From: Bdellovibrio sp. KM01
GTDB lineage: Bacteria > Bdellovibrionota > Bdellovibrionia > Bdellovibrionales > Bdellovibrionaceae
Assembly (NCBI RefSeq): GCF_013752535.1
Contig: NZ_CP058348.1
Span: forward strand, 868,001-932,000
Length of the DNA stretch: 64,000 bases
Direction: 5' to 3'
Shown in pieces: positions 24,209-32,370 of the stretch (position 1 is the first letter of the stretch; each line of letters starts with the position of its first letter). A program made the position numbers and the translations under genes. The notes below the pieces were generated by a model. It searched no databases. It was not told the origin of the DNA and saw nothing but the letters and a program-made list of their open reading frames with translations.

Positions 24209-26125
24209 ATGTTTGGACATTCTCAGAGGCTTATTAAGATCTTTTCTTTGATTCTGCTTACGATGCTTTTTTATGCGGTGGCGCGGGCGGAGTTTATGGT
24301 TTGGAATTGGAATTTATTTCATTCTAAGTCGGTGGGGGATATTTTTTGGGCGTTCTTTGTGGGGATGCGTTTTGATTTGTCGGCGGCGTTTTGTGGTGTT
24401 GCGCCGGTTTTGCTTTTAAGTTTCTTTCCTTGGCCCGTTCGCTGGAATCCTTTGTGGGAGAAGGTAACTTGGGGGCTTTTCTGTTTAATCAATGTTCCGT
24501 TTTTGATTCTGAATTTGGTGGATACAGAGTTTATTAACTTTGTTGGCCGCCGCTTTACCTATGACACGATTTTTATTTTGAATGAAGCTCAAGGCAAGAT
24601 GCTGAACTTTGTCGGCAGCTATTGGCTTTTGTTTTTGATCAATACGTTCATTGTCGCGGCCTTTATGCTTCTGGCATGGAAACTTGTCCATCGTTCGGGG
24701 AAAGTACACTGGCAAAATCATTGGCAAGCCTGGAGTGCCCATAGCGCGATGGTATTTATTGCGCTGGCTTTTGCTGTGGTGGGTATCCGCGGGGGATTTC
24801 AGCGTAAGCCGATCAACTTTGTGAATGCCAATGTGTTCACCGCACCTTTGTTGAACAATCTGGTTTTGAATTCCACTTTCACGTTTATCAAAAGCTATGG
24901 GGCTAAAGAAATAAAGCATGAAAAGTATTTTGCTGATCGTGAAGACATGCTGAAGCTTTTGAATGGTTCCCGGGTCGGTTCCAGTCTGGATAGACAGGGC
25001 AGACCCGCACCTCCGCAAAATATCGTCATCATCATGCTGGAAAGTTTTGGTTCGGAGTATCTGGGACCGGTGGATGGAGAAACTCGTACACCGTTTCTGG
25101 ATTCTTTGATGAAAAAGTCCCTGGTATTCGAGCATGCCTACGCCAATGGACGCCGCTCGATCGAAGGTGTGGCGGCAGTCATGGCGGGCATTCCTGCTTT
25201 GATGAGCGAACCCTTTATTTCTTCTCATTTTACTTCGAATTATTTTCTGGGCTTGGGAACTTTGCTTGCGGATAAGAAATACTCCACCAGCTTTTTCCAC
25301 GGTGGCCACAACGGAACGATGTACTTTGATTCTTTCATGCAAAGTGCCGGTGTTGAAAAATACTATGGTTCAACCGAATACGGAAACGCTGCCGACGATG
25401 ATGGAGTGTGGGGTATCTGGGATGAGCCGTTCCTGCAGTGGATGCTGACGAAAGTAAATGGTTTTAAACAACCATTTATGACTTCTGTGTTCACGTTGAG
25501 TTCGCATCAACCGTTTAAAGTTCCAGCGAAATATGTGGATACCTTTAAAGAAGGTCGCATTCCAATTTTGAAAACCATTTCCTATACGGATATGGCGTTG
25601 GAAAAGTTTTTTACGGAAGCTGCAAAGCAGCCATGGTTCAAAAACACTTTGTTTGTGATCACAGCGGATCACACATCTTTGCATTACCTTCCGGAATACA
25701 CGAATGAAGTCGGGGATTACAAAGTTCCGTTGTTCTTTTATCATCCAACATACAAATTCCCAAAAGTCGACACCAACATGGTCGTGCAGCAGATTGATAT
25801 TTTACCGACGCTTTTGGATTTCTTAAAAATCCCCCAAAAAGAAACGAACTACATGGGAAGCTCTATCTTTGTTAGTGGCGACAAGGTCGCGGTGACGTTC
25901 AACGACGGCGTTTATCAGCTTTTAGCGAACGATTACCGCTTGCGCTGGGTTCTGGGTAGCAGTGAGCCCGAGATGTTTAGCATCAACGACAGAAACGGCG
26001 ATAAGGCCCTGACAGAGCCCGCTGCCCGTAAGGCCGAACTGATTCAAAAACTAAAAGCTAATATTCAGTATTTCAACGAAGGCATGTGGGACAATAAATT
26101 GTATTATCCCACTCCCGCACGATAA
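24209..26125 (+). CDS. LTA synthase-family membrane phosphoglycerol/sulfatase-fold transferase
   Basis: 638 residues. Residues 1-210 contain five membrane helices. Then an extracytoplasmic sulfatase-fold domain of about 270-560: IVIIMLESFGSEYLG near 275 (metal-binding Glu), NGRRSIEG near 316 (its Ser or a neighbour stands where LtaS has the nucleophile, inference), FFHGGHNGTMYFDSF near 365, SSHQPF, and ITADHTS near 487 with metal Asp/His. In Gram-negatives, relatives add phosphoglycerol or phosphoethanolamine to glycans or lipids. Monocistronic, ending at the stop of the convergent PilZ gene with no spacer. Its leader contains the G-tracts. Confidence 0.88.
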   Translation: MFGHSQRLIKIFSLILLTMLFYAVARAEFMVWNWNLFHSKSVGDIFWAFFVGMRFDLSAAFCGVAPVLLLSFFPWPVRWNPLWEKVTWGLFCLINVPFLILNLVDTEFINFVGRRFTYDTIFILNEAQGKMLNFVGSYWLLFLINTFIVAAFMLLAWKLVHRSGKVHWQNHWQAWSAHSAMVFIALAFAVVGIRGGFQRKPINFVNANVFTAPLLNNLVLNSTFTFIKSYGAKEIKHEKYFADREDMLKLLNGSRVGSSLDRQGRPAPPQNIVIIMLESFGSEYLGPVDGETRTPFLDSLMKKSLVFEHAYANGRRSIEGVAAVMAGIPALMSEPFISSHFTSNYFLGLGTLLADKKYSTSFFHGGHNGTMYFDSFMQSAGVEKYYGSTEYGNAADDDGVWGIWDEPFLQWMLTKVNGFKQPFMTSVFTLSSHQPFKVPAKYVDTFKEGRIPILKTISYTDMALEKFFTEAAKQPWFKNTLFVITADHTSLHYLPEYTNEVGDYKVPLFFYHPTYKFPKVDTNMVVQQIDILPTLLDFLKIPQKETNYMGSSIFVSGDKVAVTFNDGVYQLLANDYRLRWVLGSSEPEMFSINDRNGDKALTEPAARKAELIQKLKANIQYFNEGMWDNKLYYPTPAR

Positions 26126-26806
26126 CTAAGCGGATTTTTTTTGAAAGGCCGAGCGTTGCATCTCGACGATGGCGCTCATGATGGCGAATTCGCTGGCGTT
26201 GGCGATGTGATTGAATTCCAAACCAATGACCATGTCGTCGCCTTGCACGCGCAAGTTTTTGACGAAGCCTTGCACGGGAATGGGATCGCGTTCGCCAATA
26301 AAGATAACTGCTTCCACACGGTCATCCAGACGCAAAGTCGGCATATCGGCTGTCAGCAGTACAGCACAACCCTCTGTGGAAACATCCAGCAGACGGCATG
26401 TTGTGTTTGATTGCTGTTGATTCAAAGTCGCGATCATGCAATCCGCTTGGAAACCCGTCGGTAGGGTGTAGCGGAAGTTTTTTCTTCTTTGCAAATGAAA
26501 CAAGTCTTTAATCGTTAGGTTCACGCCGCCCTCGAAAGGAATCGCCGTGGCTTCGAACATGTATTTTTCGTTGTTCACGCGGAAATAGCACGTCAGCACT
26601 TTGTTGAACGAGAATTTGAAACTCCCGCCATCCGTTAAAATGCATTGGATCTGGCCTAAGTCATTCATGGAAATGGCATGCACATGCTCAGACTCGTCTT
26701 CGTTGCCTTTCAAAAGGATATCCCCTTCGATAGCAGTCAGTTGCTCGAAAAGATATTTTCGCTGCTCCTGATTATTGACGGCTTTAAAAACAACCACAGG
26801 TCCCAT
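26126..26806 (-). CDS. PilZ-domain protein, probable c-di-GMP receptor
   Basis: 226 residues. An N-terminal YcgR-like beta domain is followed by a PilZ domain from about residue 110, with the c-di-GMP motif RRKNFRY (RxxxR) and DVSTEGC (D/NxSxxG). The layout is that of YcgR flagellar-brake proteins, though the target cannot be told. Two bases separate it from the cNMP-domain gene upstream, so the pair forms an operon linking two second-messenger modules. Confidence 0.85.
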   Translation of the reverse strand: MGPVVVFKAVNNQEQRKYLFEQLTAIEGDILLKGNEDESEHVHAISMNDLGQIQCILTDGGSFKFSFNKVLTCYFRVNNEKYMFEATAIPFEGGVNLTIKDLFHLQRRKNFRYTLPTGFQADCMIATLNQQQSNTTCRLLDVSTEGCAVLLTADMPTLRLDDRVEAVIFIGERDPIPVQGFVKNLRVQGDDMVIGLEFNHIANASEFAIMSAIVEMQRSAFQKKSA

Positions 26807-26808
26807 GA

Positions 26809-27960
26809 TTATGCCGCGCTGACCAGTTTATGGCCGCACTCTCCACAGAATTTAGCTCCGGCTACCACTTCAGATTTACACTGAGGGCACTCGGGGCCAT
26901 TAGATTTCTTTTTAGGTTTCTCTTCTTTTTCATTCAGATCAACGTAACCACGCTCGTTCCATTTATCGATCTCGCGAAGCATTTTCCAGCTTTGCAACAT
27001 GGAACGGAATTCTTTGATTTCGAATTGCAAAAGAACGCCTGCGCCCACCGTACGGCGCTTCATAAAGATCCCTTTGCCTTCCAGGCGAGTGAAGTGATCG
27101 TTATTCAAAGCAAAGCCCAATTCGTTAGTACAGTATTCAGAAAATTTAGCGAATTCCACACTGGTCACACCAAAACGGTCGACTTCAGGGGAATCACCAG
27201 TCACTTTCAAAAGACCATCCAGCAAGTTCAAACACACTTCGTCTACACGAAGAAGTTCAGACTTACCCGCACCTTTGAAATAGTAATATTGGAAGAATTC
27301 AAAGAAAGCTTCAACCAGCCCCAAATCCAAAAAGTGAACTTTTTGGATTTCGTCTGCACCCTCTGGATTGTCAGCAGGTTTGCCCATTTCATACAAAGCC
27401 AGTTTTTGCTTTACCAAAATGTTGATCACTTGCTCGACACGTTTTGGACTCTCGGCAAATACGCGTTGAGCGTATTGCTTCATCATCATCCATTCCACAA
27501 CCACACGGCCAGGAAGAACGTTTTTGTCGCCTTTATGATTTGCTGTATGGAAAACCGCACCGAAGGCTTTTGCCACTTGGTCTTCAGGACACGGCGAAGA
27601 GTCTTTTTCAAGCTTTGAAGAACGCACTTCATTCACGCCCATGCGCAAACGCTCTGCCAGTGATTTGATGATCACTTTCAACATTTGCGGAGCACCTTCA
27701 TAAAGTTGCTTTAAAGTATCAACCGGGATTTCTAAAACTTTCGTTTCAGCAGTAGCAATGGCTGCGGTTGGATGAGTTTGCGCACCCAAAATGACCTGGT
27801 CGCCAAGGAAATGAGAAGGACCCAGTTGGAAGAACTCCACGTTCTTTTTCCCACGGATCAAGCATTGCGAAGCACCGCCTGATTGGATCAGGTAAACCGA
27901 TGTGATTTTGTCGCCATCCTTAAAGATGACTTCGCCTTTTTTAAAGCTTTTTACGGACAT
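26809..27960 (-). CDS. cyclic-nucleotide-binding-domain protein with C-terminal zinc ribbon
   Basis: 383 residues. Residues 1-115 form a CRP-like cNMP domain (FKKGEVIFKDGDKITSVYLI, GDQVILGAQTHPTAAIATAETKVLEI). The Arg/Glu pair of true cAMP pockets is not obvious, so the ligand is uncertain. There is a middle helical region of about 230 residues that I do not recognise and no CRP-type HTH. It ends with a zinc ribbon CPQCKSEVVAGAKFCGECGHK. SD GAGGAG precedes the ATG. It leads the operon with the PilZ protein. Confidence 0.82.
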   Translation of the reverse strand: MSVKSFKKGEVIFKDGDKITSVYLIQSGGASQCLIRGKKNVEFFQLGPSHFLGDQVILGAQTHPTAAIATAETKVLEIPVDTLKQLYEGAPQMLKVIIKSLAERLRMGVNEVRSSKLEKDSSPCPEDQVAKAFGAVFHTANHKGDKNVLPGRVVVEWMMMKQYAQRVFAESPKRVEQVINILVKQKLALYEMGKPADNPEGADEIQKVHFLDLGLVEAFFEFFQYYYFKGAGKSELLRVDEVCLNLLDGLLKVTGDSPEVDRFGVTSVEFAKFSEYCTNELGFALNNDHFTRLEGKGIFMKRRTVGAGVLLQFEIKEFRSMLQSWKMLREIDKWNERGYVDLNEKEEKPKKKSNGPECPQCKSEVVAGAKFCGECGHKLVSAA

Positions 27961-28050
27961 AGCTCACTCCTCAAAAAGTTTTCTCAAAAAAGTTATCGGC
28001 TTAAAAAGCCCATAAATTGAGGCAACTAAGGAGTGGCTTTGGTCCAGTTT

Positions 28051-28542
28051 CTAGCGCAATGATCGCGCGCAAGGATTGGTCATCAGTTCGTTCCCTAACT
28101 GAAGCATCACGATTTGTCCTCGACCATCATGGACGAAGCGAATCCAGTGACTCAATCGATCTGAAAGTTGAATTTTGATGTCTTCACCTATCCCAGACCA
28201 CTCATTTTCGACCTTTTTTAGGCCATATTTCGCACCCATTGGGATCTTAAAATGGGTGGTTTTGCCGCCCAATTTCGAAGAATCATAGTCGACTTCGATA
28301 AATTCGACCCATTCTGAACCGCTGGAGAACTTGCGAACTTCTCTGCCAGGGTGGACTTTCAGGGTGCAGGAAAGATGGTTGGCCAGTCGATTTCCCAGTG
28401 TTTTAGAGACGAAATCGAACATTTCGCGATCCAGGATTTTATCGGTAGAGGGGTCATCATTTATCATGGGAATGATTTCTTCAGAGTGGGCCGAGAGGGA
28501 AAATAGCAGACAAAGCAGGGCTAAAAGAGTGGTTAGCTTCAT
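28051..28542 (-). CDS. secreted hypothetical protein (163 aa)
   Basis: Start chosen at the ATG preceded by GGAGG with six-base spacing; the longer frame adds 43 residues that read like non-coding sequence. Signal peptide MKLTTLLALLCLLFSLSAHS. The mature part of about 145 residues has two Cys and a possible strand-rich core (HFKIPMGAKYGLKKVE, HWIRFVHDGRGQIVMLQLGN). Family not recognised. Divergent from the HNH gene. Confidence 0.72.
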   Translation of the reverse strand: MKLTTLLALLCLLFSLSAHSEEIIPMINDDPSTDKILDREMFDFVSKTLGNRLANHLSCTLKVHPGREVRKFSSGSEWVEFIEVDYDSSKLGGKTTHFKIPMGAKYGLKKVENEWSGIGEDIKIQLSDRLSHWIRFVHDGRGQIVMLQLGNELMTNPCARSLR

Positions 28543-28669
28543 TAAGGTCCTCCACCGCAGAATATAAGAAGGCCTCTGGTGTCTGTCGAGATCAGAAAAT
28601 TTATAGGATCTATAAGGAAATGACCCTGTTGGGTTGCTGTCAGACACGGTTTCCGCTATAAATGCCCCC

Positions 28670-29029
28670 ATGGAATACTTCTTTAGCGCGGCCCCCGAGG
28701 TCCACCAAAAAAAGGAAAAAGCGAAAGCTCGCGAGCTTCGTCAAAGCCAATGGTGGCGTCAGGAATTGGGCAAAGGCCTTTGCTATCACTGCGGAGAGAA
28801 ATTCAAGGCTGCAGAGCTGACGATGGATCACTTGATTCCTATCGCTCGCGGGGGGAAATCCACTAAGAATAACTGTGTTCCTTCCTGTAAGGACTGCAAC
28901 AGTAAAAAGGGTTATAAAACCCGCGCTGAAATGGCTATGGAAGAGTTGAAAGCGTCTTCTCAGTCAGCCGATGTTTCTACAGAGGAAGTCGTCGCAGGGA
29001 CGACTGAAGCCTCTGAATCAGAAGACTAA
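28670..29029 (+). CDS. HNH endonuclease-domain protein
   Basis: 119 residues from ATG 28670; a TTG at 28634 is in frame but unlikely. HNH core with zinc Cys pairs: LCYHCGEKF, TMDHLIPIARGGKSTKNN (catalytic His and Asn) and CKDCNSKKG. Charged helix upstream, acidic low-complexity tail. No clear Shine-Dalgarno, but TATAAAT lies just ahead, so it may be leaderless. The domain occurs in nucleases of restriction, mobile elements and housekeeping; no partner gene is adjacent. Confidence 0.8.
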   Translation: MEYFFSAAPEVHQKKEKAKARELRQSQWWRQELGKGLCYHCGEKFKAAELTMDHLIPIARGGKSTKNNCVPSCKDCNSKKGYKTRAEMAMEELKASSQSADVSTEEVVAGTTEASESED

Positions 29030-29031
29030 AT

Positions 29032-29685
29032 CTATCTTTTTACCATCTCGGGATTTTTGTTTCGAATTAAAGTCATCGCACCTGAAAAAACACCCTTTTT
29101 CCATAGCGGAATCAGCCATTCCATTTCGGCGATACAAAGCAGTTTTTCCAACGTCGCTTTTTCTTTAATAACATTCGTTCCCAGGCCCGGCGCCATGCGA
29201 ACAGGCATCTTTTGCCCATAGAATTCCATCACTTTTTCGACCATTTTTTCGTGCTCCCCAGGGGCTCTTTCGTACAGGTGATACCATTTGCGGCAGCACA
29301 GGTCCTCGAATGTATAGGTGGTGGTCTCTAAGAGATTAAAAGTACGGAACAATTGCACGTGATTTAACGAGTACATTTCAATCATTAAATCAGGGGCATT
29401 ATCAATCAAGGCAAGGTCTTCGGGAGTGATAGTCATTCCCAGCACGTCCAGCGCCGTCATTACCATCAGACGATTGTCATTTAAAGAACCATTTAGCTCA
29501 CGCACGCGAGAGCAGATCTCCGCATACAAACGCAGATTTTCAACCACGGCCATTTGCTCTTCGTTAGACAGCTGCGTGAAGTGGGGGAGTTGAGGATCGG
29601 TATACGCACGAAAGAGAATTCCTTCATCTTCAATCAACTCCGAGATGATCTGGGAATAATAGCGAAATGGCGCGGTAGAGCTCAT
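29032..29685 (-). CDS. hypothetical protein, tandem paralogue A (217 aa)
   Basis: Cytoplasmic, no signal or membrane segment. It aligns along its full length with the next gene. Shared blocks: SELIEDEGI near residue 14, NDNRLMV near 70, TYTFEDLCCR-WYHLYER near 130 and WLIPLWKKG near the end. The LCCRxWYHLYER block with two adjacent Cys is the most conserved and may bind a metal or cofactor. Family not recognised. No good ribosome site, so probably coupled to the gene seven bases upstream. Confidence 0.72.
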   Translation of the reverse strand: MSSTAPFRYYSQIISELIEDEGILFRAYTDPQLPHFTQLSNEEQMAVVENLRLYAEICSRVRELNGSLNDNRLMVMTALDVLGMTITPEDLALIDNAPDLMIEMYSLNHVQLFRTFNLLETTTYTFEDLCCRKWYHLYERAPGEHEKMVEKVMEFYGQKMPVRMAPGLGTNVIKEKATLEKLLCIAEMEWLIPLWKKGVFSGAMTLIRNKNPEMVKR

Positions 29686-29692
29686 GGAAATA

Positions 29693-30364
29693 TTATGGCT
29701 TTACAAACTGAGGAATGGAATCAGGATTCCAATTAATTACGACAGTTAAAACCGCGTCCAGAGATTGGTTTTTAAAGACCGGAATTAGCCACTTTGTTTC
29801 CGTCAGATAAATAAGATGCTCCAAGGTGTCTTTTTCGACAATTCTCATCGGGCCGGCATCTGCTGGTTTACGAACGGGTTCTGTTTGCATAAAGAACTCT
29901 GTCGCTGCCTGAATGATTTTATTTTGGTCTTCAGTCGGTCGTTCATAAAGATGGTACCACTGACGACAGCACAGATCTTCGAACGTATAACTGCTGGATT
30001 CAAAGATGTTTAAAGAGCGGAACAAGTGCATTCCGTTTTTATTATAAATCTCGATAAAGTGTTTATCTTCAATCAGGTTTAAATCCTGAGGATGTGCAGT
30101 CATCCCCGAAACGTGTAAAAAAGTTTCTACCATCAGGCGATTGTCAGTGAGAGTGCGGTGATGCTCTTTAACGTTCACGCAGGCCAGGACATAAAGCTTT
30201 ACGCGGGCGATAACGTCCCATTGTTCGTCGGGAGTCAGGCGGCTGAAGTGAATAAGATTGGGATTTGCATAAGGTCGGATAAAAATCCCCTCATCCTCAA
30301 TCAATTCAGAAAATGATTCGGCTAGCCGTTTAAAGACGGCAAGCGGAGAGTCGCTGCTTGTCAT
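29693..30364 (-). CDS. hypothetical protein, tandem paralogue B (223 aa)
   Basis: ATG 30362-30364 chosen because it aligns with the start of paralogue A and has AGG six bases ahead; a frame to 30442 exists. Same blocks as paralogue A (SELIEDEGIFIRPY, LTDNRLMVETF, TFEDLCCRQWYHLYER, WLIPVFKNQ). The pair is a local gene duplication, clearly diverged. The 30365-30588 spacer must hold divergent promoters for this pair and the topoisomerase VI operon; I could not place them with confidence. Confidence 0.72.
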   Translation of the reverse strand: MTSSDSPLAVFKRLAESFSELIEDEGIFIRPYANPNLIHFSRLTPDEQWDVIARVKLYVLACVNVKEHHRTLTDNRLMVETFLHVSGMTAHPQDLNLIEDKHFIEIYNKNGMHLFRSLNIFESSSYTFEDLCCRQWYHLYERPTEDQNKIIQAATEFFMQTEPVRKPADAGPMRIVEKDTLEHLIYLTETKWLIPVFKNQSLDAVLTVVINWNPDSIPQFVKP

Positions 30365-30588
30365 AGTCGCCTGCATTCCAAAAACGTACCCGAGTTGCGC
30401 AAGTAAACGAATGTTAATAGAGGCGGTCATGTATTCAATCAAGGCATATTACATATGTTCGCCTCGCATTTAAAACTACGTCGCGCAGTGTTGAGCCTTT
30501 GGTCTTGATTTGTCCACCCGCGTTGAGACTAAGCTATCAAAGTCATTGCATTAAAATTCGTTAACATCGTTATAAGGACTAAGCGACT

Positions 30589-32370
30589 GTGAGCAAAATT
30601 ACCAAAAGTAGTACAGCTGAATATTTTGCTAAAAACCTCCAGCAAGTCGGGTTCTCGTCTCCTTTAAAAGCCGTTTTGACGACTTTGAAAGAAGCCGTAG
30701 ACAACTCGTTGGATGCTTGTGAATCTTCCGGCATTTTACCTGATTTGTTAGTAGAGATTTCTAAAGTTGGATCTGGTTCAACTAAAAATACTGATTTAAT
30801 TCGCATCGTTGTCGAAGACAACGGTCCCGGAATCGAAGCCGAAGATTTGGCGAAGGTTTACGGGGAATATCTTGCCTCTTCAAAGTTCGGTCGCGGTCAA
30901 TGTTCACGTGGACAACAAGGTATCGGTATCTCTGCAGCCACAACATGGGCTCAGATGACCAATGCACGTGGTGTGAGCGTTACTTCTAAGACTAAAAAAA
31001 TGCGTAAAGCCGTGTCTGCTCAGGTGGACGTGGACATCAAATCCAACACGGGCCTTGTGAAAAACAAGGAAACGACGGATTGGGATCGCGATCATGGAAC
31101 TCGTGTTGAATTCATCCTGGATGGACGTATTCAATTGAACGGTGACGGTGGTATTTTGACTTACATTGAGGGTACTATTTTGGTGAATCCTCATATGACA
31201 ATCACGTACAAATTGAACGAAGGCGACTTTGTTACTGTCACTCGTGTAAGTACCGAAGTTCCTAAAGTTCCCGAGGCTTCCTTGCCTCATCCGCACACGT
31301 TTAAATTGGGTGAATTTATCACTCATTCTACACTATTCGGTAAAACGACTTTGTCTAAGTTCTTGAAGACTGGTTTCTCTCGTATTTCAGATCAATCTAT
31401 CTCTGATTTCGTGAAAAAAGGTCTTCCAAAAAACCTTCTTGAAAAGCCTTTGACGGCATTGTCTGAAGAAGACTTCAAAAAGGTCTTCCAAGCGGTTCAA
31501 AATACAGATTTGATGGCCCCTTCAACGAAGTCAGTTTTGACTGTTGGTGAAGAAGCCCTTTCTAAATCTATCACTCGTTTGGGTGAGATCGACTTCTTTG
31601 CTGTTGTGACTCGCAAACCGACTATTTGTGACTTTAAACCAGTGGTTGTCGAAGTAGCGCTAGCGCGTTTCAAAGACCGCAATCAGCAAAACGATTCTCC
31701 GGTAACACTTCTTCGTTTCGCCAACCGTGTACCACTTCAGTTCGATAAATCTGGATGTGCGATCACGTGGGCGATCGAATCTGTGAACTGGAAAACGTAT
31801 GGTTTGGCTCAACCTAAAGACTCTTTGCCACTAGGTCCTTATATTTTCGCGATTTCTATCGTTTCTCCGTTCATCAAGTTTAAGAATGCCTCGAAAGAAA
31901 CTATCGATGCATCTGAAGAGTTGGTGGCAGAGATTCGCTTGGCACTGATCCAGGCAGGTCAAAAACTTTCTCGTCACATCAAAAAAGAAGTGAAAGAAGC
32001 AGACCTTGAAAGAAAATTGGCTCATATCGAACAATTCGGTCCGATCCTTGTAGAAGGTTTGGCGAGAATTATCAATGCACCAGAGTCTCGTAAGAAAAAA
32101 GCTGAAGAAGGTTTGAAAAAACTTTTGGGCCGTGATTCTGAAGAGGCAATTGCAGACCTGGAAGCAGCAGAATCCAAGCTTTTGGCACAAAAACAGCGCG
32201 AAAAGAAAAAAGGGATTGATCATGGCGATGAAGAGGAAATCGATGTGATTTCAGCTGACGACATCCATGAAGAGGCAGCTCAAGGAACTAAAAAAACTAC
32301 GACTAAAAAGGCCGTTGGCACTCAAAAAGCCGTAGCTACGACTAAGAAAACGACTGGGAAAAAAGCGTAA
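30589..32370 (+). CDS. top6B: DNA topoisomerase VI subunit B
   Basis: 593 residues from a GTG. ATPase subunit of the type IIB enzyme that passes one duplex through another. GHKL fold: N-box LKEAVDNSLDACE near residue 35, G1 IVEDNGPGIEAEDL near 80, G2 lid RGQQGIGISAATTWAQMT near 108, and HGTRVEF near 165. Transducer region with NRVPLQFDKSGCAITWAIES near 385. The last 35 residues are a Lys/Thr-rich tail (KKTTTKKAVGTQKAVATTKK) like histone H1 tails and probably bind DNA. The stop overlaps the A-subunit ATG (TAATG). The enzyme is typical of archaea and plants and rare in bacteria. Confidence 0.95.
   Translation: MSKITKSSTAEYFAKNLQQVGFSSPLKAVLTTLKEAVDNSLDACESSGILPDLLVEISKVGSGSTKNTDLIRIVVEDNGPGIEAEDLAKVYGEYLASSKFGRGQCSRGQQGIGISAATTWAQMTNARGVSVTSKTKKMRKAVSAQVDVDIKSNTGLVKNKETTDWDRDHGTRVEFILDGRIQLNGDGGILTYIEGTILVNPHMTITYKLNEGDFVTVTRVSTEVPKVPEASLPHPHTFKLGEFITHSTLFGKTTLSKFLKTGFSRISDQSISDFVKKGLPKNLLEKPLTALSEEDFKKVFQAVQNTDLMAPSTKSVLTVGEEALSKSITRLGEIDFFAVVTRKPTICDFKPVVVEVALARFKDRNQQNDSPVTLLRFANRVPLQFDKSGCAITWAIESVNWKTYGLAQPKDSLPLGPYIFAISIVSPFIKFKNASKETIDASEELVAEIRLALIQAGQKLSRHIKKEVKEADLERKLAHIEQFGPILVEGLARIINAPESRKKKAEEGLKKLLGRDSEEAIADLEAAESKLLAQKQREKKKGIDHGDEEEIDVISADDIHEEAAQGTKKTTTKKAVGTQKAVATTKKTTGKKA

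Noticed and set aside
24485..25342. 285-aa minus-strand ORF
   Set aside because: Lies fully antisense to the LTA-synthase-like gene, whose motifs are intact; the translation is low-complexity and His/Lys/Arg-rich with no family pattern.
26830..27618. 262-aa plus-strand ORF
   Set aside because: Antisense shadow of the cNMP/zinc-ribbon gene; Phe- and His-rich composition typical of reverse-frame translations.
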